NCBI RefSeq assembly: GCF_051020975.1
Contig: NC_135045.1
Span: 1,428,501-1,492,500 of the forward strand
Length of the DNA stretch: 64,000 bases
From: Osmia lignaria lignaria
Taxonomy: Eukaryota > Arthropoda > Insecta > Hymenoptera > Megachilidae
Direction: 5' to 3'
In this document: positions 1-13,366 of the stretch, one piece after another
How the letters are laid out: each line of letters opens with the position of its first letter
Position numbering within the stretch: the first letter of the stretch is position 1
The notes under the pieces: model-generated
The model's database searches: none
The model's input: only the letters and a program-made list of their open reading frames with translations
What the model was told of the DNA's origin: nothing
Position numbers and translations under genes: made by a program

Positions 1-553
1 AGATGCATCGGTGCATCGCATGCAAAGATGTTACGCCGATGCGCGTCGAGCTTGGTTGCTTTAGGTGTGATACAGGTGAATAAACTCTCTTTCTTTCTCG
101 TCTGTTTAACGTTGCAACGTGTGTTCATCTATATCCAGACATGCTTATTTGATCGCAAATTACCGACGCGATAATAGAGCGTCCGCTTTCGATAGATCGT
201 AAACAGCAAGTGTAAAAATTAAGCAAACATCTAGAAATAAAAGTCCACGTCTAAAAATAAATGTATAAAAAGAAAAAATTGAAAGAAAGATGGACCTTTA
301 AATAACGACGTCCAAACGACAAACTTTCACCTATGTATACACGAATACCTCGATAAATTTCTTCGTTGCAATATTAATCAGAAATAATAAGAGAAAGAAT
401 GTACGATATAAGAAAGATAAGATCTTACATATTTCGTCCGGGAACTTGAGCAATCTAAAATTTAAATTCACATAAATACTGTTCTTATTTTCGAGCGAGG
501 ACTTGTCTCTCATAAATCCGTGCGTTCAAGACCAGAAACGGCCTGTAATACTT

Positions 554-585
<32 letters not shown>

Positions 586-1143
586 TTTTTTTAAACATTA
601 GACGAAATAACGGGAAGGTTTCTCGCGGATAGAATTACGAACCCATCCACTACGTTCATCCCAGACTCTCTAAACGTATTGTCAGTATTATACGGGACTG
701 GGGAATGCGTATGTATTCAAAGCAGGATCATTTTCAGAGCGATAACCACTTATCAGGCTGGAAATCCCGCGGGCTCGCCGTGTTACTGCGGGATAATGGG
801 CAAAAGCTGCTGGCAACTTCTGACGTCGATTTTCCTTTTGCCCGTAAATCGATGCTCTCTTTAGAAGAAGCGATAAATTATTTTACGCCTTTAATCAGAG
901 CTTACGTCGCGGAACATCGAGGTAACATATCCCTAAGAACTTCGAACCGTCTTTGGAAACTGTACTGCATTTGTTCCCCATTCGAATCCCATTGACGATA
1001 ATGACTGTGAATGATGTCGCTTAACGGGAGAAGAAAGGAAAGCACACCGCATTGTGGCTACCTCCAGCTCCCTATTTAGCCACTCTTATCCGTACAAAAA
1101 CTTTCTATGTAATAACAGGTAATTGCTCGATCTAACTGGCTGT

Positions 1144-1874
1144 CAATTATAGCGTTATCAGAAGCAAACGATGGCCAGGGTGGTAAGGATATACGGTGAG
1201 ATGAATCTGCATTACGAGCGTGGCTAGATCCGTCTAAACGGATACGCCTGGAACTGGTTTCGACCTCACAGAACGTTTGGTCCGCGGTTCCTGGAGTCTC
1301 GGTGTCTGCCTTAATCCGGCATGCAGATGCGTTATCCGGTAGGAGGGATCTTTATACCTCGACCTCCGTCGCATTATGCGCTCCTGACTACCGTAAATCT
1401 GCCAGCTGGACCAGCCGCTTGTCAATTATTTCGTTATCAACGCGATAAATCGCTCTGTTCGCCCGAACAATTGTCAATTGGCCCGTTTATCGTCCACCTC
1501 GAATCTCTCACTGTCACTTGCCAATTGTGCTTATCAAAATTTAACCCAGATTGATAAGAACCAACGAAATCGAACGCGTCGACACCAGGTGTGTTGGAGT
1601 AATTTTATCTTTTATTTAAAATAAAATTTGATTAAATTTCCATTTGGTGAATTTGAAAAATAATATCGGAATATAAAAGAACAATGATTTGGTGAATCTC
1701 GCGGAAGAGAATGACGATTTTAATCTCCAGCACCAAGCAGTCGCCAATTACCTCGTTATCAGACCGAGTGTCAGCCGCGTAATACGAATAATAGTAGGAG
1801 CATCGGTCGAGATAAATCTGTATCAGTTTACCGCGGCAAAGGTGCATTCGAGCGCGGATGCTGTGGAACTGGTT
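1144..1874. repeat. Diverged repeat modules carrying a recurrent 17-mer
   Basis: The pattern CAATTAnnnCGTTATCA occurs three times on the plus strand, at 1144-1160, 1423-1439 and 1745-1761; only the three middle bases (with the base next to them in copies 1 and 2) differ. The first and third copies are also followed by a similar GATxAATCTG stretch (about 1200 and 1812) and by the shared string TGGAACTGGTT (about 1250 and 1862), so they look like old duplicates of a module of about 120-130 bp. The motif pairs a homeodomain-like AATTA core with a GATA-like TTATC core at fixed spacing, which could mean an enhancer with repeated sites. Function is inference. Confidence 0.5.
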
Positions 1875-2315
1875 TTCTTCTCAGCAGAAAAATTTCCCTT
1901 ACGATCTGTTCAACGGAACAGAGGGAAGAGGCTGTTGTTTTGGTCGAGCCGTAGCCTCTATGAATGCCTCGCGTTTTTATGCAAATCTCTAGCTGTCTAA
2001 ATAGCTATGGTGCAATAAAATGATGGACAGGAAGATCGAATACACCTGACCGCTTCTGTGTTACTTACAAAAGATGTATTTAATGATCTCGATTCAATCC
2101 ATGAAAGCTTCGAAAAGATAATAACCTTGCCTCATTTTATTTTATTTTATTTTTATATTTTTATTACATTTCAAACACACAAAAGGGCGGGGAAACATTC
2201 GAATTAAAAAAATATTTAGACGTGGTATGCGCAGGAGTAAAGTTAATGAAAGACAGAAAGCGATAGCCCGTGGCTCGATAATGTCTTCACGGTGAACCAT
2301 GACGGTGGCAAGGAT

Positions 2316-2389
2316 GTTAATGCAACCAGGAGGACGACGGCGACGAACTTGTGATCCTGGTAGGCCGTCGTGACCCGGCTTGCATTAAC
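2316..2389. ncRNA. Candidate miRNA-precursor-like hairpin
   Basis: The segment folds back on itself. GTTAATGCAA at 2316-2325 pairs perfectly with TTGCATTAAC at 2380-2389. ACGACGGC at 2334-2341 pairs with GCCGTCGT at 2364-2371. CC and GG dinucleotides between these blocks can pair with 2375-2378 if single-base bulges are allowed. The terminal loop is about 22 nt. Length (74 nt), arm length and small bulges fit an animal pre-miRNA, but I do not recognise the mature sequence, and because the structure is a near-palindrome the transcribed strand is unknown. A DNA-level palindrome with no RNA product remains possible. Confidence 0.3.
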
Positions 2390-5300
2390 TCCAACTCCCT
2401 CTTCGATATTCTATCTCTGTTCTCCTCTTAAAGTCGCTTCACACTATCCCGATAAGATCAACACGCGGAATCGCGCGCGTCATAAATATTCCAATGGAAG
2501 CACGCGGCGCTGACCAAAGTTGAGCAGAGGCTGAAAACACGCTCTGCTTGAATTCATTGGCTCCTCGAACGATGCTTAACAAGGAAATTGAATTTTGATG
2601 CGAACCGAACAGGAACCACGCCGTCTGTAATTAAGATCAAGTTTAAGGTTCATTGAACTTATTAATTAACCATTGAAACACTGTAACACCGTGTGAATTT
2701 ATTTTTATTTTTCTGCTGAAATTCTTTCTATTATTTAGCATTCCTTTGAAAAATCTTAGTAATTTTTCATGTTTCTATTTTAAAATAAAAGATATCTTCA
2801 TTCCATTCGTGTGTAGAGTACTCGACGATTAAAGTGCATACAGCTGCATCGTTGGCACGAAGTGCACGCGTGCATCAACGGACACTCGACGTGAGTTCAC
2901 GTGCGTGTCTGCACTTCCTTGATCTCGACGAGGTCCTTGCATCGCTCCTCGCTAAGGACTGACAGTTATTATACGCTTAATCATTGTTTATCATTCCGGC
3001 ATGTTCGCAGTTCATATAATAGGGATGCAAGCATCGCGATACCGATCGTATTAATGACTTTCCCAACGGGAAGAAAATTCCTTTCTTAATTTGCATTTCT
3101 GCGATTCTTATCAGAGAACTCTTAATTATTCTTCTCTATCTTGTTAACCCACTTTTTGGGAATCTTATAAAAAACTTCTATCTTGAAGAAAATAAAATTT
3201 TGAAAAAACTCGAAGTAAAAATTCTCTGTCAGATTGCAAAATGAAATCCGAAGAAATTCGAAGCGAAATCTTCTGTTTCCATTAAGCGGCGGTAATCGCG
3301 AATAAATTTCTGAGCCTCGTAAAAATCGTCTCTGGTACTGTGTAAACGTCTTCTTAATCCCCGCGAGATCGCCAGTCGAGGTGAGAGTAAATCGTTGACA
3401 TTACGATTGACCTTTCGCAATCAACCAGGTGACCGTGTGAGTAAGTAGCGATTCTCTGGGATGTGTTCCCTCGCTAAGAAAACAGCTAATCGAGTAAGCT
3501 TGATCATCTCAGATGAGATGCATGCTTCGCCTATTAGCTCTGGTAGCCAGGTGGAGATTCTCTGCATCGTAAATTGAATCCTCGTTCGCAGATTGAAAAA
3601 AAAAAAAAAGATATCAAGCTCGGTAATCGAGGAGATTCTGATAATTGGACGGAGTGTACCAGATTGACCCTTCATTTTAGCTATCATTTTTAGCTTTCAG
3701 TATATCTGTAAATTGTCAAACAGATATTATTCATTTCTCTTGATTTGTAACAAGAATTATATTAACGCTTATTCTATTTTTTAAAGTCTCCAAATTAAAC
3801 GACTCGTCAAACGGTGACTGCGTTGCGTACAGCACTGAGAGAACATTACCACGAAGGATAAAGTAATTAAAACTGTGATTAAAAGCTGACTGCCGAGTCC
3901 TTGTAATTCCAGAGTAATTACTCTTTCCAACTATGTTTCCTCTTGTAAGCGACGTTTATTTCTCCCTTCGGACAGCTCTGTGTCTGTTTGAAAATATACT
4001 GAACGATATAAAAAAGCTGTGAAATAACAAGTTATAAAATGATTACAAGAATGTTATTTTACGTGACGGTAGAAATAAAAGAAGTAATCGTTTGAAGATA
4101 GTGAAACGAGTGTTTTAAAACGTCTTTTCCTCTGTAATTGAATCTAGAATCATTGAAAAACCAGTTTTAAATACTTGTAATTGCACGGACATTCTCTTAG
4201 TGAATTAAATAAATGAAAATACTATCAATTAAATGTGATGCGAATTCGTGTAGAGCTTAAAAAATTACAGGAAAATAAGTGCGCGGTATGACATTATTTT
4301 TCGTATTTAAAATATTTTATACTTACTCCGTTTTAATTTTACCTGTAAAAGAAATTCTTATGGAAAAATGATCGTAATAATTTTTCTGAAACTCGAACGC
4401 TAAAATTTAATGATTTAAAGGACGAAATTCGTGTTCTTACAAGCGGTACAATTAATTTAGGTATCAAGATAGGAGGGAAAAAAAGCATTTATTATATCAG
4501 AACGATCAGAAAGGCGTTTAATTTATTCGGTAGAGACCGGTCCTATATTCTACACGATCCATGTTCGGCGTTCATTATTGACACACTTTCGTGAAATGCT
4601 GCGTTGTTACACGCGATATTAGCCATCGAAAGAATACACCCTTGAAATTGCATCGATCTTCGATAAAACAAGCTTTTTTATTTTCATTACGTAATTACAG
4701 GAATAATCTAAAGACGTCCTCATTTTTTTCACGAAGTTAATCTTCAATAGGGGTGGTCGTTTTCATCAAATTATTATGACACTTCGTGTCACCAAATCGC
4801 ATTGTACTCATTGCAAAGGATCAAATACACGGTAATTAATAATCCTTACTTGCCACTTGACAATTACAACTTCTTCTTTGACGACCACTTTATGTGTCAT
4901 CGCGAGATACCAATCAAAAGTTATCAAAATATCGCCAGTTATATCAGCTACCAATCTGCGGATCGTTTAGCATTTATCATTGCGAGCACCGTGGCGCTGA
5001 ATGCTTGTAGTAACTTGTAAGTTGCACGTCAATTACGTCGATGCTCGATTAGATCGGTCGGATAAGCGATCGAAGTTATTCGAGGGATGTATTATCCAGG
5101 TTGCGCCGTTTCAGAACAACAGTTGTTCTTAATCGAACCCAATCTTTTACAATGATTTTACGTTACAAGAGAAACGTCGAATCATTTACGATTCTGGTAA
5201 GAAAAAGAATTTGTTGTTTCCTGCGAGACACGCTTGAACGAGCTGATTTTTAGAAAAATAATATTCATCAATTAAATTCAAGATCAAGATTATGTTATAT

Positions 5301-6759
5301 TAGAAATTACCTTTCGAAACGTCAATCGGATATGAAAGCTAATCAATTCCAAAAAACGCGTTAATTGCGCTAGAACCTGTTTCAATTTTTCTTCTAAACT
5401 TTTATTTACCAAAGATCTGGTGGACATTTTTTTACAAACAAGTTTGAGATAATCTCTGAATACGAGCTTCGTTCGACAAATTTAATAGTGAAATCGACGG
5501 AAAAGTGACAGTGAAATCGCGCTAGCGTACACACGATTAATCATCGTAATGGCTTGGCCGAAGTAGATTAAAGTTCCTACGTCATTTTGTCTCGTTGATC
5601 GCGCGGACATCGTTCCAGATGATTTCACGGGGTAGTTGGCTTACCTGCATCATCCGATGATACGACAGGAAACGCGTCCTGTTGGAAACTCTGAATGATT
5701 AATGAGAAAGGCTGGATTTCTGATTAATACAAAGCGATTGTCGTTTCGAGTGCACGGTGACACTCGTTCGATTTATTATTTTCTTTTTATCTTCTCGTGA
5801 AATCGTCTCACTTGGCCTTGATTATTTTATATTAAAATTCATGTAATGAATTCAAAAAGAAAAAAAAAAAAAAAAAAAAAGAATCAATAAACTTCAATTA
5901 CTAAAACAGAACTGAAATATTAGCATTATTAATAACAGCAACGGGAAAACATAGTGAGAATTTCGCAAAACACGAACGTAGATCAGGATGTATGATTGAA
6001 TTCCTTCGGCAGGATAATTAATCATAGACCGTGCGTTGGTCGGATCTCATGCGCAAGTGAACCGCGTTTATTCCCGAAGGAAACTAGCCTCGACTTCGAC
6101 GAGAAGTCGCGATGCAATCGGCGACGATCAGATTCCTGGGTAATGCCAGTCGAGCTGAATCTGTCGAGTAGGGAATGAAAAATAAGAGAAGCGTTCTCGA
6201 GAGCCAGGTGAATCTGGCGAGAATGTGGCTCTCGTGAGAGGATCGCAAACTGGAAACGGGCGGAAGTATCGTGGGAAGATTTGTACACCTTTTCGTTGCG
6301 CCTTCTCCGATATTAGCTAAACGCGCGAGCGCAAGAACAGCTGACGGCTCGGTTAAACGAAAGTGACACGAAGTTCATTACGCGTTCTGACGGACGTTCC
6401 CTGCAAATTGCGGTAGCGACGATTCACTGTGACAGAGACTGAATGTAATATCCTTTCCGTACCCTTCGCCACGATGACATTGTCATAAGGGTTATTCAAC
6501 GGTGAAATCGTTGAATTGTGACACCTGTGAGTAGTTGATGGGAAATTCAATGAACGCTCCGTTAGCAGATTTCATTTACATCTCTAACTCTATGATAAAT
6601 TAATGTTGAAGTATATTTATTTGGGAAATTAATACAATTTTTGATGATTAAATATTATAAAATTTAGTATATAACTGAGAAGTAGGAATAACAAAGTAAA
6701 TGTTAATTCAAATTTTCCCGCGCAAACGTTTAAAGGCAAGTAGTGGTCCGCCACAGACC

Positions 6760-6795
6760 TATATAAAGGGGGCCTTCTCGCCTAGATCGTCATTC
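6760..6795 (+). promoter_or_regulatory. TATA box plus initiator, gene unknown
   Basis: TATATAAAG begins at 6760, and a good arthropod initiator TCATTC lies at 6790-6795 with its A at 6792. The 32-bp spacing is the textbook distance for a focused RNA polymerase II promoter. The sequence downstream has only short open frames: an ATG pair near 6895 opens a frame of about 16 codons, and other frames reach about 60. None is recognisable. The promoter could serve a non-coding RNA, or a gene whose first exon is untranslated. Core elements are visible directly; activity is inferred. Confidence 0.45.
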
Positions 6796-9700
6796 CCCTC
6801 GCGACCGCCTAAGGGGTAAGACGGAAGTCCAGGGAAGGCATCACCATTTTCTCTGGAAACCTTGATAAGACCTCGAGTGTACTGTCGTTGATTTATGATG
6901 ACACTGTCGATTGTCACCACCTGTCGCGTTCTACATATTCCCTAACCACCGTTATATCCTTGAATGTAAAAGACTTTGAACTTGGTGAGAATGAACAAAA
7001 AATGTTCAAATACATATCTCCTTTATTCACGCTGAGAAACCGGAGGATGACTCGAAGGATCTTGCAGAACATGCTCTGAAAGATCCTGCACTGTGCTATC
7101 AATATTCAGGGCCAGAGTGGAGGGTAATCTTCAGCGTCGCTCATTACGTCGTTCATTAAAACGTTTTTGCAAAATTCCTGCTGCAGGAAGGAAGGAAATA
7201 ATTGTAGAAGATTATACTTTGAAGAGAAATAGGGAAAAAAGAATCCGAGCTACGGTGAAGTGTTATTTTGTAATTTTCTAAAGGTCTTAGGAGCTTGTAG
7301 ACTCTAGAGAGAGCTTGGAGACGAGTTTAAGTTTTGTTTGAATTAAATTTGACGGTTATAACCTTGCCAATTACGACTAGCCTGACAACAAAGAGTCTTG
7401 TATACCAGTTGTAACGTTTATGCAGTATCATTACTAGATTCAACGGAAGTGCAGCCGCCAGTCTTCTTCTTGAACCTGTCGCATAACAAGCATGCCCGAC
7501 ACTTCGATTCTTCTTACGGTACACGAGATTTTTTGCCTGCCGTTATTAGCATTCAGTGACTTGTGCGCTTCGGTCTTGTTCTGAATTACATTTATCTTTC
7601 CGACCAGTCATTTGTGCGTTCGTTCGACCAGAAACACTTTACATCAAATGAGAAAAAACTAGCGTTCTCTTTAGCTTAATATACTTTTCTTGTCCATTCA
7701 TTCAATTATCTATTAAAATTGAAAAAATTAGAAATTTTGAAATTTTCAATATCGGAAAATATAAAATTTCTCTTCGCAAATGTAACGAATAAAATATCGA
7801 TGACTTTGAGCGACAAAGCCCACCCTGTCTGCTATCTAGTTACCCCAGCTGCAAATAAAATATCCACATATGGGAGACACACATGTTGCACGCAACGAAC
7901 GCATCGTCCATGATATGTCCCGGAGGAAGGACTGGGGAGAACGTCCGAAGGCGGAAAATCGAGCATGGAATTTATAACCGGCGGTGCGTGTTTTTCTTGC
8001 GGTTCGGTTCGTTGCACGGACACTCGGTTGTTCGTTAAGAGACGAAACGTGGGGAGCGTGTAATCAATTCTCGGTTTCAGGGCGGTAATACGGTGTTTCT
8101 CTGTCGAGATAGCCGCATGGAATGTTGATTCTCAAAAAGAGTGGGAATAAGATGGATCAATTGTTATTTTACATTTTCATCCAATTATTCCATTAAACGT
8201 ATTAACCCTTTCGCTAATATTTTATTAATCCTTTGATCTCTCTCATTAAACTCTCCATGAATCGTTGAACCTCTACTAATACGAGGTTGTAAAGCATGGC
8301 TACCGTTTCGTTTACGATTCTGAAAACTTTTAACGTGTATGTAGTACTCGGACAACACGCGATCGGTCGACGGAGTAGGAATGGATTTTTCGCGTGCTAC
8401 CTCTGACCAGACCAGATAACCGGTCACAATTGACTCGTAATTCATTTGCGTGGCCATGCATCCTGCAATCGATGCACGGGCACACCGGTCTCTGACAATG
8501 AGCAGCAGAGCGGAGTCGCGCAAACGAGTCGCATTTGCATGGGCCAAGCAGCGATTATATCATTTGTATTCACCGTGAAGACCTTCGCGGAACGGAAGGA
8601 CCCGGTGTGACGCGAAATCGATTAAGACCCCCTTAACGTTCCACCCTTCCACCGTTCATTTTTCATACCATATCCCCCGACTTATTCACCGTCGAACTCG
8701 ACATACATCGATGAAATGAGTCGAAAATGACTGGGAACCGTTATCATTCCACATTCCATGCGAAGCGGATCGCGATGCATTTTCAACGTTGCACTCGAGT
8801 TGCACGGGACGGACGCGTAATACGCCCTGGGCAAACGCTCGAGGGACGGTTTTGGTGTTCTTTATCAGCGTTGATCGTTGAGCGCGTGCTGCTATCCGCT
8901 CGTATATGGAGAAGTCTTGTACGGTAGGAGGATGATTAATTGGTGGTTGATATCGAGGATGCTTGATCGTCTACTTTTTCTCGGGGATCATACGGGGACC
9001 GATAGGTCGAGAAACCTTGTGCATGAGAGAATCGGATTAATTGGGACTCGAGCTCGACTAGTTCTTGTTATTGAGAAATCTTTTTACACTTCCGATGGAA
9101 TTTGTGAAATTATAAGTACGAGTTTAATTGAAACTTTCAGATTTGAGTTGATTATTTTTAGCTGAAGTTTAGGGTACTCGATTTTGAATTGAAAATTGAA
9201 GAAGAGTAAAATTGTTAAGACTAACGGAAAGCTTCTTCATTTACCCTGACAAGTAAGGAATGCATTCGCCCTTGAACCTATAGGTCTTAGGGTGCTAACC
9301 GAGTCCCTAGACTGTTGTTTACACGGTAGAACGTTTTCTTCAGTGGATATCTTGTTCGATAATAATGTAGCAGGTTTTGCGACTTCTTCTTCGAATCTCT
9401 CTTCAACTTCTACCTTGGAACAACTTTATTTACCAATTATTTAACCGAAAGCGATCGTAGTTTAAATTCAGAGTTTCTTTTTTAGAGATCATTTTTGCGG
9501 CGTGTCGGTGCAGGACGAGATGGGAATAAAGTTTCGAAGGATGCAGTTTGACTCGCTGTTGATGCGATCTTAGGCATCGGCATGGCAGCTGCGTCTGGCA
9601 AGGTGCGCTCGTATATGGAAATATAAGGTGTACTGGCCATACCGAGAGCAGGTGATCCGTGGCTTCTTGCCGCACGATTAATGCCTGCCATTTTTCCCCT

Positions 9701-12700
9701 GGACCAAACTGAATAATACCCTGCGAATTCTTCGCGTTATTTCGTATTCTTTCGTTCGCTGCAACACCGAGCGGATGCATGGCGCGTGCAATGCATCTTC
9801 GAGAAAGAAAGGGACATCTACATACCAAGGATTCAGACTGAAAGCCACCGATCTGTGGGAGGAGGGCTAATGGAGCCTTGCGATTCTTCGCGTGATCGTC
9901 GGAAATCGAAAGAATAGTCTGGCGTGAGTAGAATTCTTTTGAAGAATTTAGAATTTTCGATCTAGATACCAGAAAAGAAATTGAATAGTCGACGATTCAG
10001 GTACAATTTGAAATCCTTGACAATTTTAAATCGAAGATTTTACAAATTTCGATCTGAAATGTATATTAAAGTTTGAAATATTTTTCTCCACGATGAACTT
10101 GAAAGTCCATAAATCTTATAGTTACCTCTCGGTTGTCCAAAATCAGCTCGTTGCTTTCGTAATTTATAATCTTCACGCCTCTGTCCACGGCATGCTCGCG
10201 TCCCCAGGCTGTTCGTCATTGCCCCGAGGATACGCTCGCGACAGCGACGACGTGTAGCCGGTGTCGTAGCTCGCAAAAGCGGCAGAACTTCCGCGAACAG
10301 ATCTGGATGCCGATTAAGGCCGTGCTCTTTGATATACAGGGTGTTACGAACAAAATCCAATCACCATTTGCACAGAGATCAGATGAAATAAAGAAATCAC
10401 TCGTTAGATACTAATTAAAATTATTAAGCATACAAAGGTACAGTATTTTCAATCACAAGGATTAGATAAAATGATAGGAATAATTTCTAATCATTTTTAG
10501 TAATTTACTGATAATTAGTATTTTTTCAAATTTAATTTAATCCCTCAATTTCTTCTAACACAAAAATGAGTTTTTCAATGTATGTTTGCTAAATATTTTG
10601 AAAAATACTGATAGCCTTTTTTTTGACACCCAGTATATTGCGTGTCCCTTGTCGTTGTCCAGTTCGCGTCGCAGGGGAACAGACTCGCGTTACTTTTCTC
10701 TTCGCCTCGTTAGAAGCTTTCTCGCGAAATCGTTAGCCTCGCGAGTCAAACGTCGTTTCCGGATCGAAATTTATAGTTTAATTAGCGTCGCTGGTACACG
10801 ATAGAACACGTATTTCAATCGTTTAACGCGACGAGAGAGGGAAAGCGTACGGATAAACGGTACTGCGAATGTCGTTGCTTCTGACACGCAAGTAAATACG
10901 TTGCCATTCTTGAATCTGATTCTCTGCTTCTGCTTCAAGATTTTTTAATCAAAAAATTAAGAAGAAAAACAAAATATCGACTATTTGTGACAATTAACCA
11001 TCGAATTTCTTCTTCAATATTTTTATAGTGTCGAAAAATCAATTTTCGAGGTGTAAGGTGAAAAGACGAGACGTTTACAACTGTAACCTTCGCGATAGTT
11101 AATGGAGATTAAGCGCGAAATGAATCGTCGAAGCGATATTGGAACTGTGGGAAAAGTGAAAGCCAGTGGTTTGCTCTTCTCAATGAGATGTTGATTAATA
11201 ATTTCACAGAAATTCACGGTAAATGTATTATAATGCTCTGAAAATAAATTAGAAGATTATCTGAACATTAAAGTTTATCCATAAATTCGAGTCAACCAAG
11301 TAAATGTGAAACATCGATCTTGCGGATCGATGAAACCGGTATATCCTGTCTCGAAGCGCGAATTAGTCGAGGCTAACCGTGTCCTGACGTAATGCTCGCC
11401 TAATTTGCGTACAATAGCTTTAAAAAAGCGAGACAATGCTTTATCGAGATGTCTATCTAACGATACGTTAGAAGAAAACCGGTATCCCTGAGATTATTGT
11501 TCCAACATGAATGAACGAATCTAATTACTATGCGAACGGTTGTGAAAAACAAAATGATTGTAGGTTTGTGGAAAAGAACGAATCAATGAGAAATGAAAAT
11601 GATTTATCTTACAATTGTTTGGGAGCCTATGAATATTAAATGTTCAAGTTGTAATTTATCCAAATTGAAAGTTTATACTTTAATTAATTCAACGACGAAT
11701 CAATTTCTAATCGCATTACCGATCACGTTCAAACGAATGTTGATTCAGAATAATTCGGTGGTTATATGGAACAGTAATAAAAAAATAATTTGTTTCGATT
11801 GAAAATCGTCCGACAACGATAAAAGTCAGCGTATTCGCGGTAATCTTGAGTAACGTCAAATTATCCGTAAGACTTTTATTTCCCTTCAAACGTTATTTAA
11901 ATTCACGATTTTATATACGCCGACGAAAGAAAACTCGGACAGATATGATTGCTCGATGGGCATTTAATACAATTTCATGAAACGGATCGATAGAAATACC
12001 TATGAATATTAACGAAAATCGTATTAACTTTTGCACCCGTTCGGTTTTACGGCCGTATTATGGGCCACCAAATCCTACGGACGATGATCTACGAAAAGGC
12101 CGACGGAAACGCATCATCGCGTGGGTTCCACGAAATATCGTTTTATTTCCTTGAAAGCTTCTTAACACTTGGCTGACGATCGTTAAAATTTTACCCCACT
12201 TTTATGGTCTAGCATAAATTTCAACCGTCAAATGTCCGGTGTTAGACGTCTACAGCTTCTAACGTTTCAGCCTGGTGAGCTTACAATTAGAAATGAATCA
12301 TGTTTGTATATTTCAAACTTAGGATATTTTCGACATTTTTATATGATATATTGAATTGGATTTTGAAACTGATCAAATTGATCCTCTTTCCGATTGAAAA
12401 TTCCTCTAGAGATGTAGCCGTCCATAGAAAATGGTATTGATTTGATTTTTTCTTGAAAGATTCAGGTTTGGTTTATGCAAAGGGTAGAAGCAGTGATGCG
12501 AGAAGGTAATGATCCTTTGCAGTAAGGTCTACGGTGGTCACTGACTCCTCTAATGACTCGGGACTGATAGATAGCCCTGCGACGATCGACAACTTCGGCT
12601 CAGTACCGTGGACCTTGAATAATAAGTCACATAAATTACCTACCCCGACTGTTTCGACGTCCAGATAATGGCAATGGTGTCTCGTCAACAGTTAAGGGTT

Positions 12701-13366
12701 AACGATTGGAAATCTGAAATTTTATTAGTTACCTCTAGTAATTCCAATATTTTCGATGAATTCGAAAAGTGACGGGAGAAAATGATTTCAATAATTTTTC
12801 ATAATTTCAATCTTCAAGTGCCTTTTATATAAATCTGAAAACAAAATAAATTTTTTAGTCCTTCAATCTAAGAGAAGTAAATTCACTTAAAATTTAATAA
12901 AACTTTGTCAATTTCGTCAGAGGAGAAACTCGCAATTTTTTCCTCGGATAATCACCTCCTGGTTATATGTTCCATTGCCACCTGGAAGCACCTTATGCTC
13001 GACCACCTGTCACGTTTCCGGCTTCTCGAGATAGTGGACGTTAACACGCAGCCCGGTCGGTAGATAGCTCGGTTCACGACCGGGTTTTGTCCGTTTTGCG
13101 TAAACGGATATGTTGGCCGGTCTGATGTATTGCGACCGGTAGAAACGTCAGAAGTTAACAATGCCAGCTTTTGCCCGACTGATTTAGGATCAGGAGACTG
13201 TTGCTTCGTGGGCGTGCGGACATTTGTCCTTACTCGCGTGCACGTCTGAGTTGCAGCTCTCGGCTGTCTCTGCGCAAAGGCACCACCTATGTAGAGATGG
13301 GAACAAAACCGTGGAAAATTTTTTCCGAATTCCATGGAACATGGTTCCCTGGAGAAAACGCGTGTC
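6796..13366. other. Non-coding stretch
   Basis: Apart from the small inverted-repeat element at 10.3-10.6 kb, I see nothing here that can be called a gene. Minus-strand frames of up to 132 codons (9430-9828) and 127 codons (12952-13335) have arginine- and serine-rich random composition, no domain and no supporting splice signals. Confidence 0.55.
10337..10633. mobile_element. Short TA-flanked inverted-repeat element (MITE-like)
   Basis: The left end reads CAGGGTGTTACG, preceded by TATA. The right end reads TTGACACCCAG, followed by TATA. The ends are imperfect inverted repeats (one mismatch in the outer seven bases). The 297-bp interior is AT-rich and has no transposase frame. Ends beginning CAGGGTG beside a TA dinucleotide resemble non-autonomous Tc1/mariner-type elements of insects. 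A second element with the same outer bases lies at 18.8 kb. Family assignment is tentative. Confidence 0.45.

Larger units (their letters stand above)
1..6720. other. Non-coding stretch, no supported gene
   Basis: I find no reading frame here with domain similarity, composition or splice-site support typical of coding sequence; open frames are short (the longest about 100 codons) and contain no motif I know. Long T and A homopolymers occur near 555-592 and 5861-5880. Sub-features worth naming are a set of diverged repeat modules near 1.1-1.9 kb and a stable hairpin near 2.3 kb, listed separately. The stretch may be intergenic or may be a large intron of the ankyrin gene that resumes at 20.77 kb, whose first repeats I could not find. 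Confidence 0.6.

Noticed and set aside
9430..9828. 132-codon minus-strand frame as a gene
   Set aside because: Random-looking composition, a second overlapping frame, no domain, no splice or promoter support.
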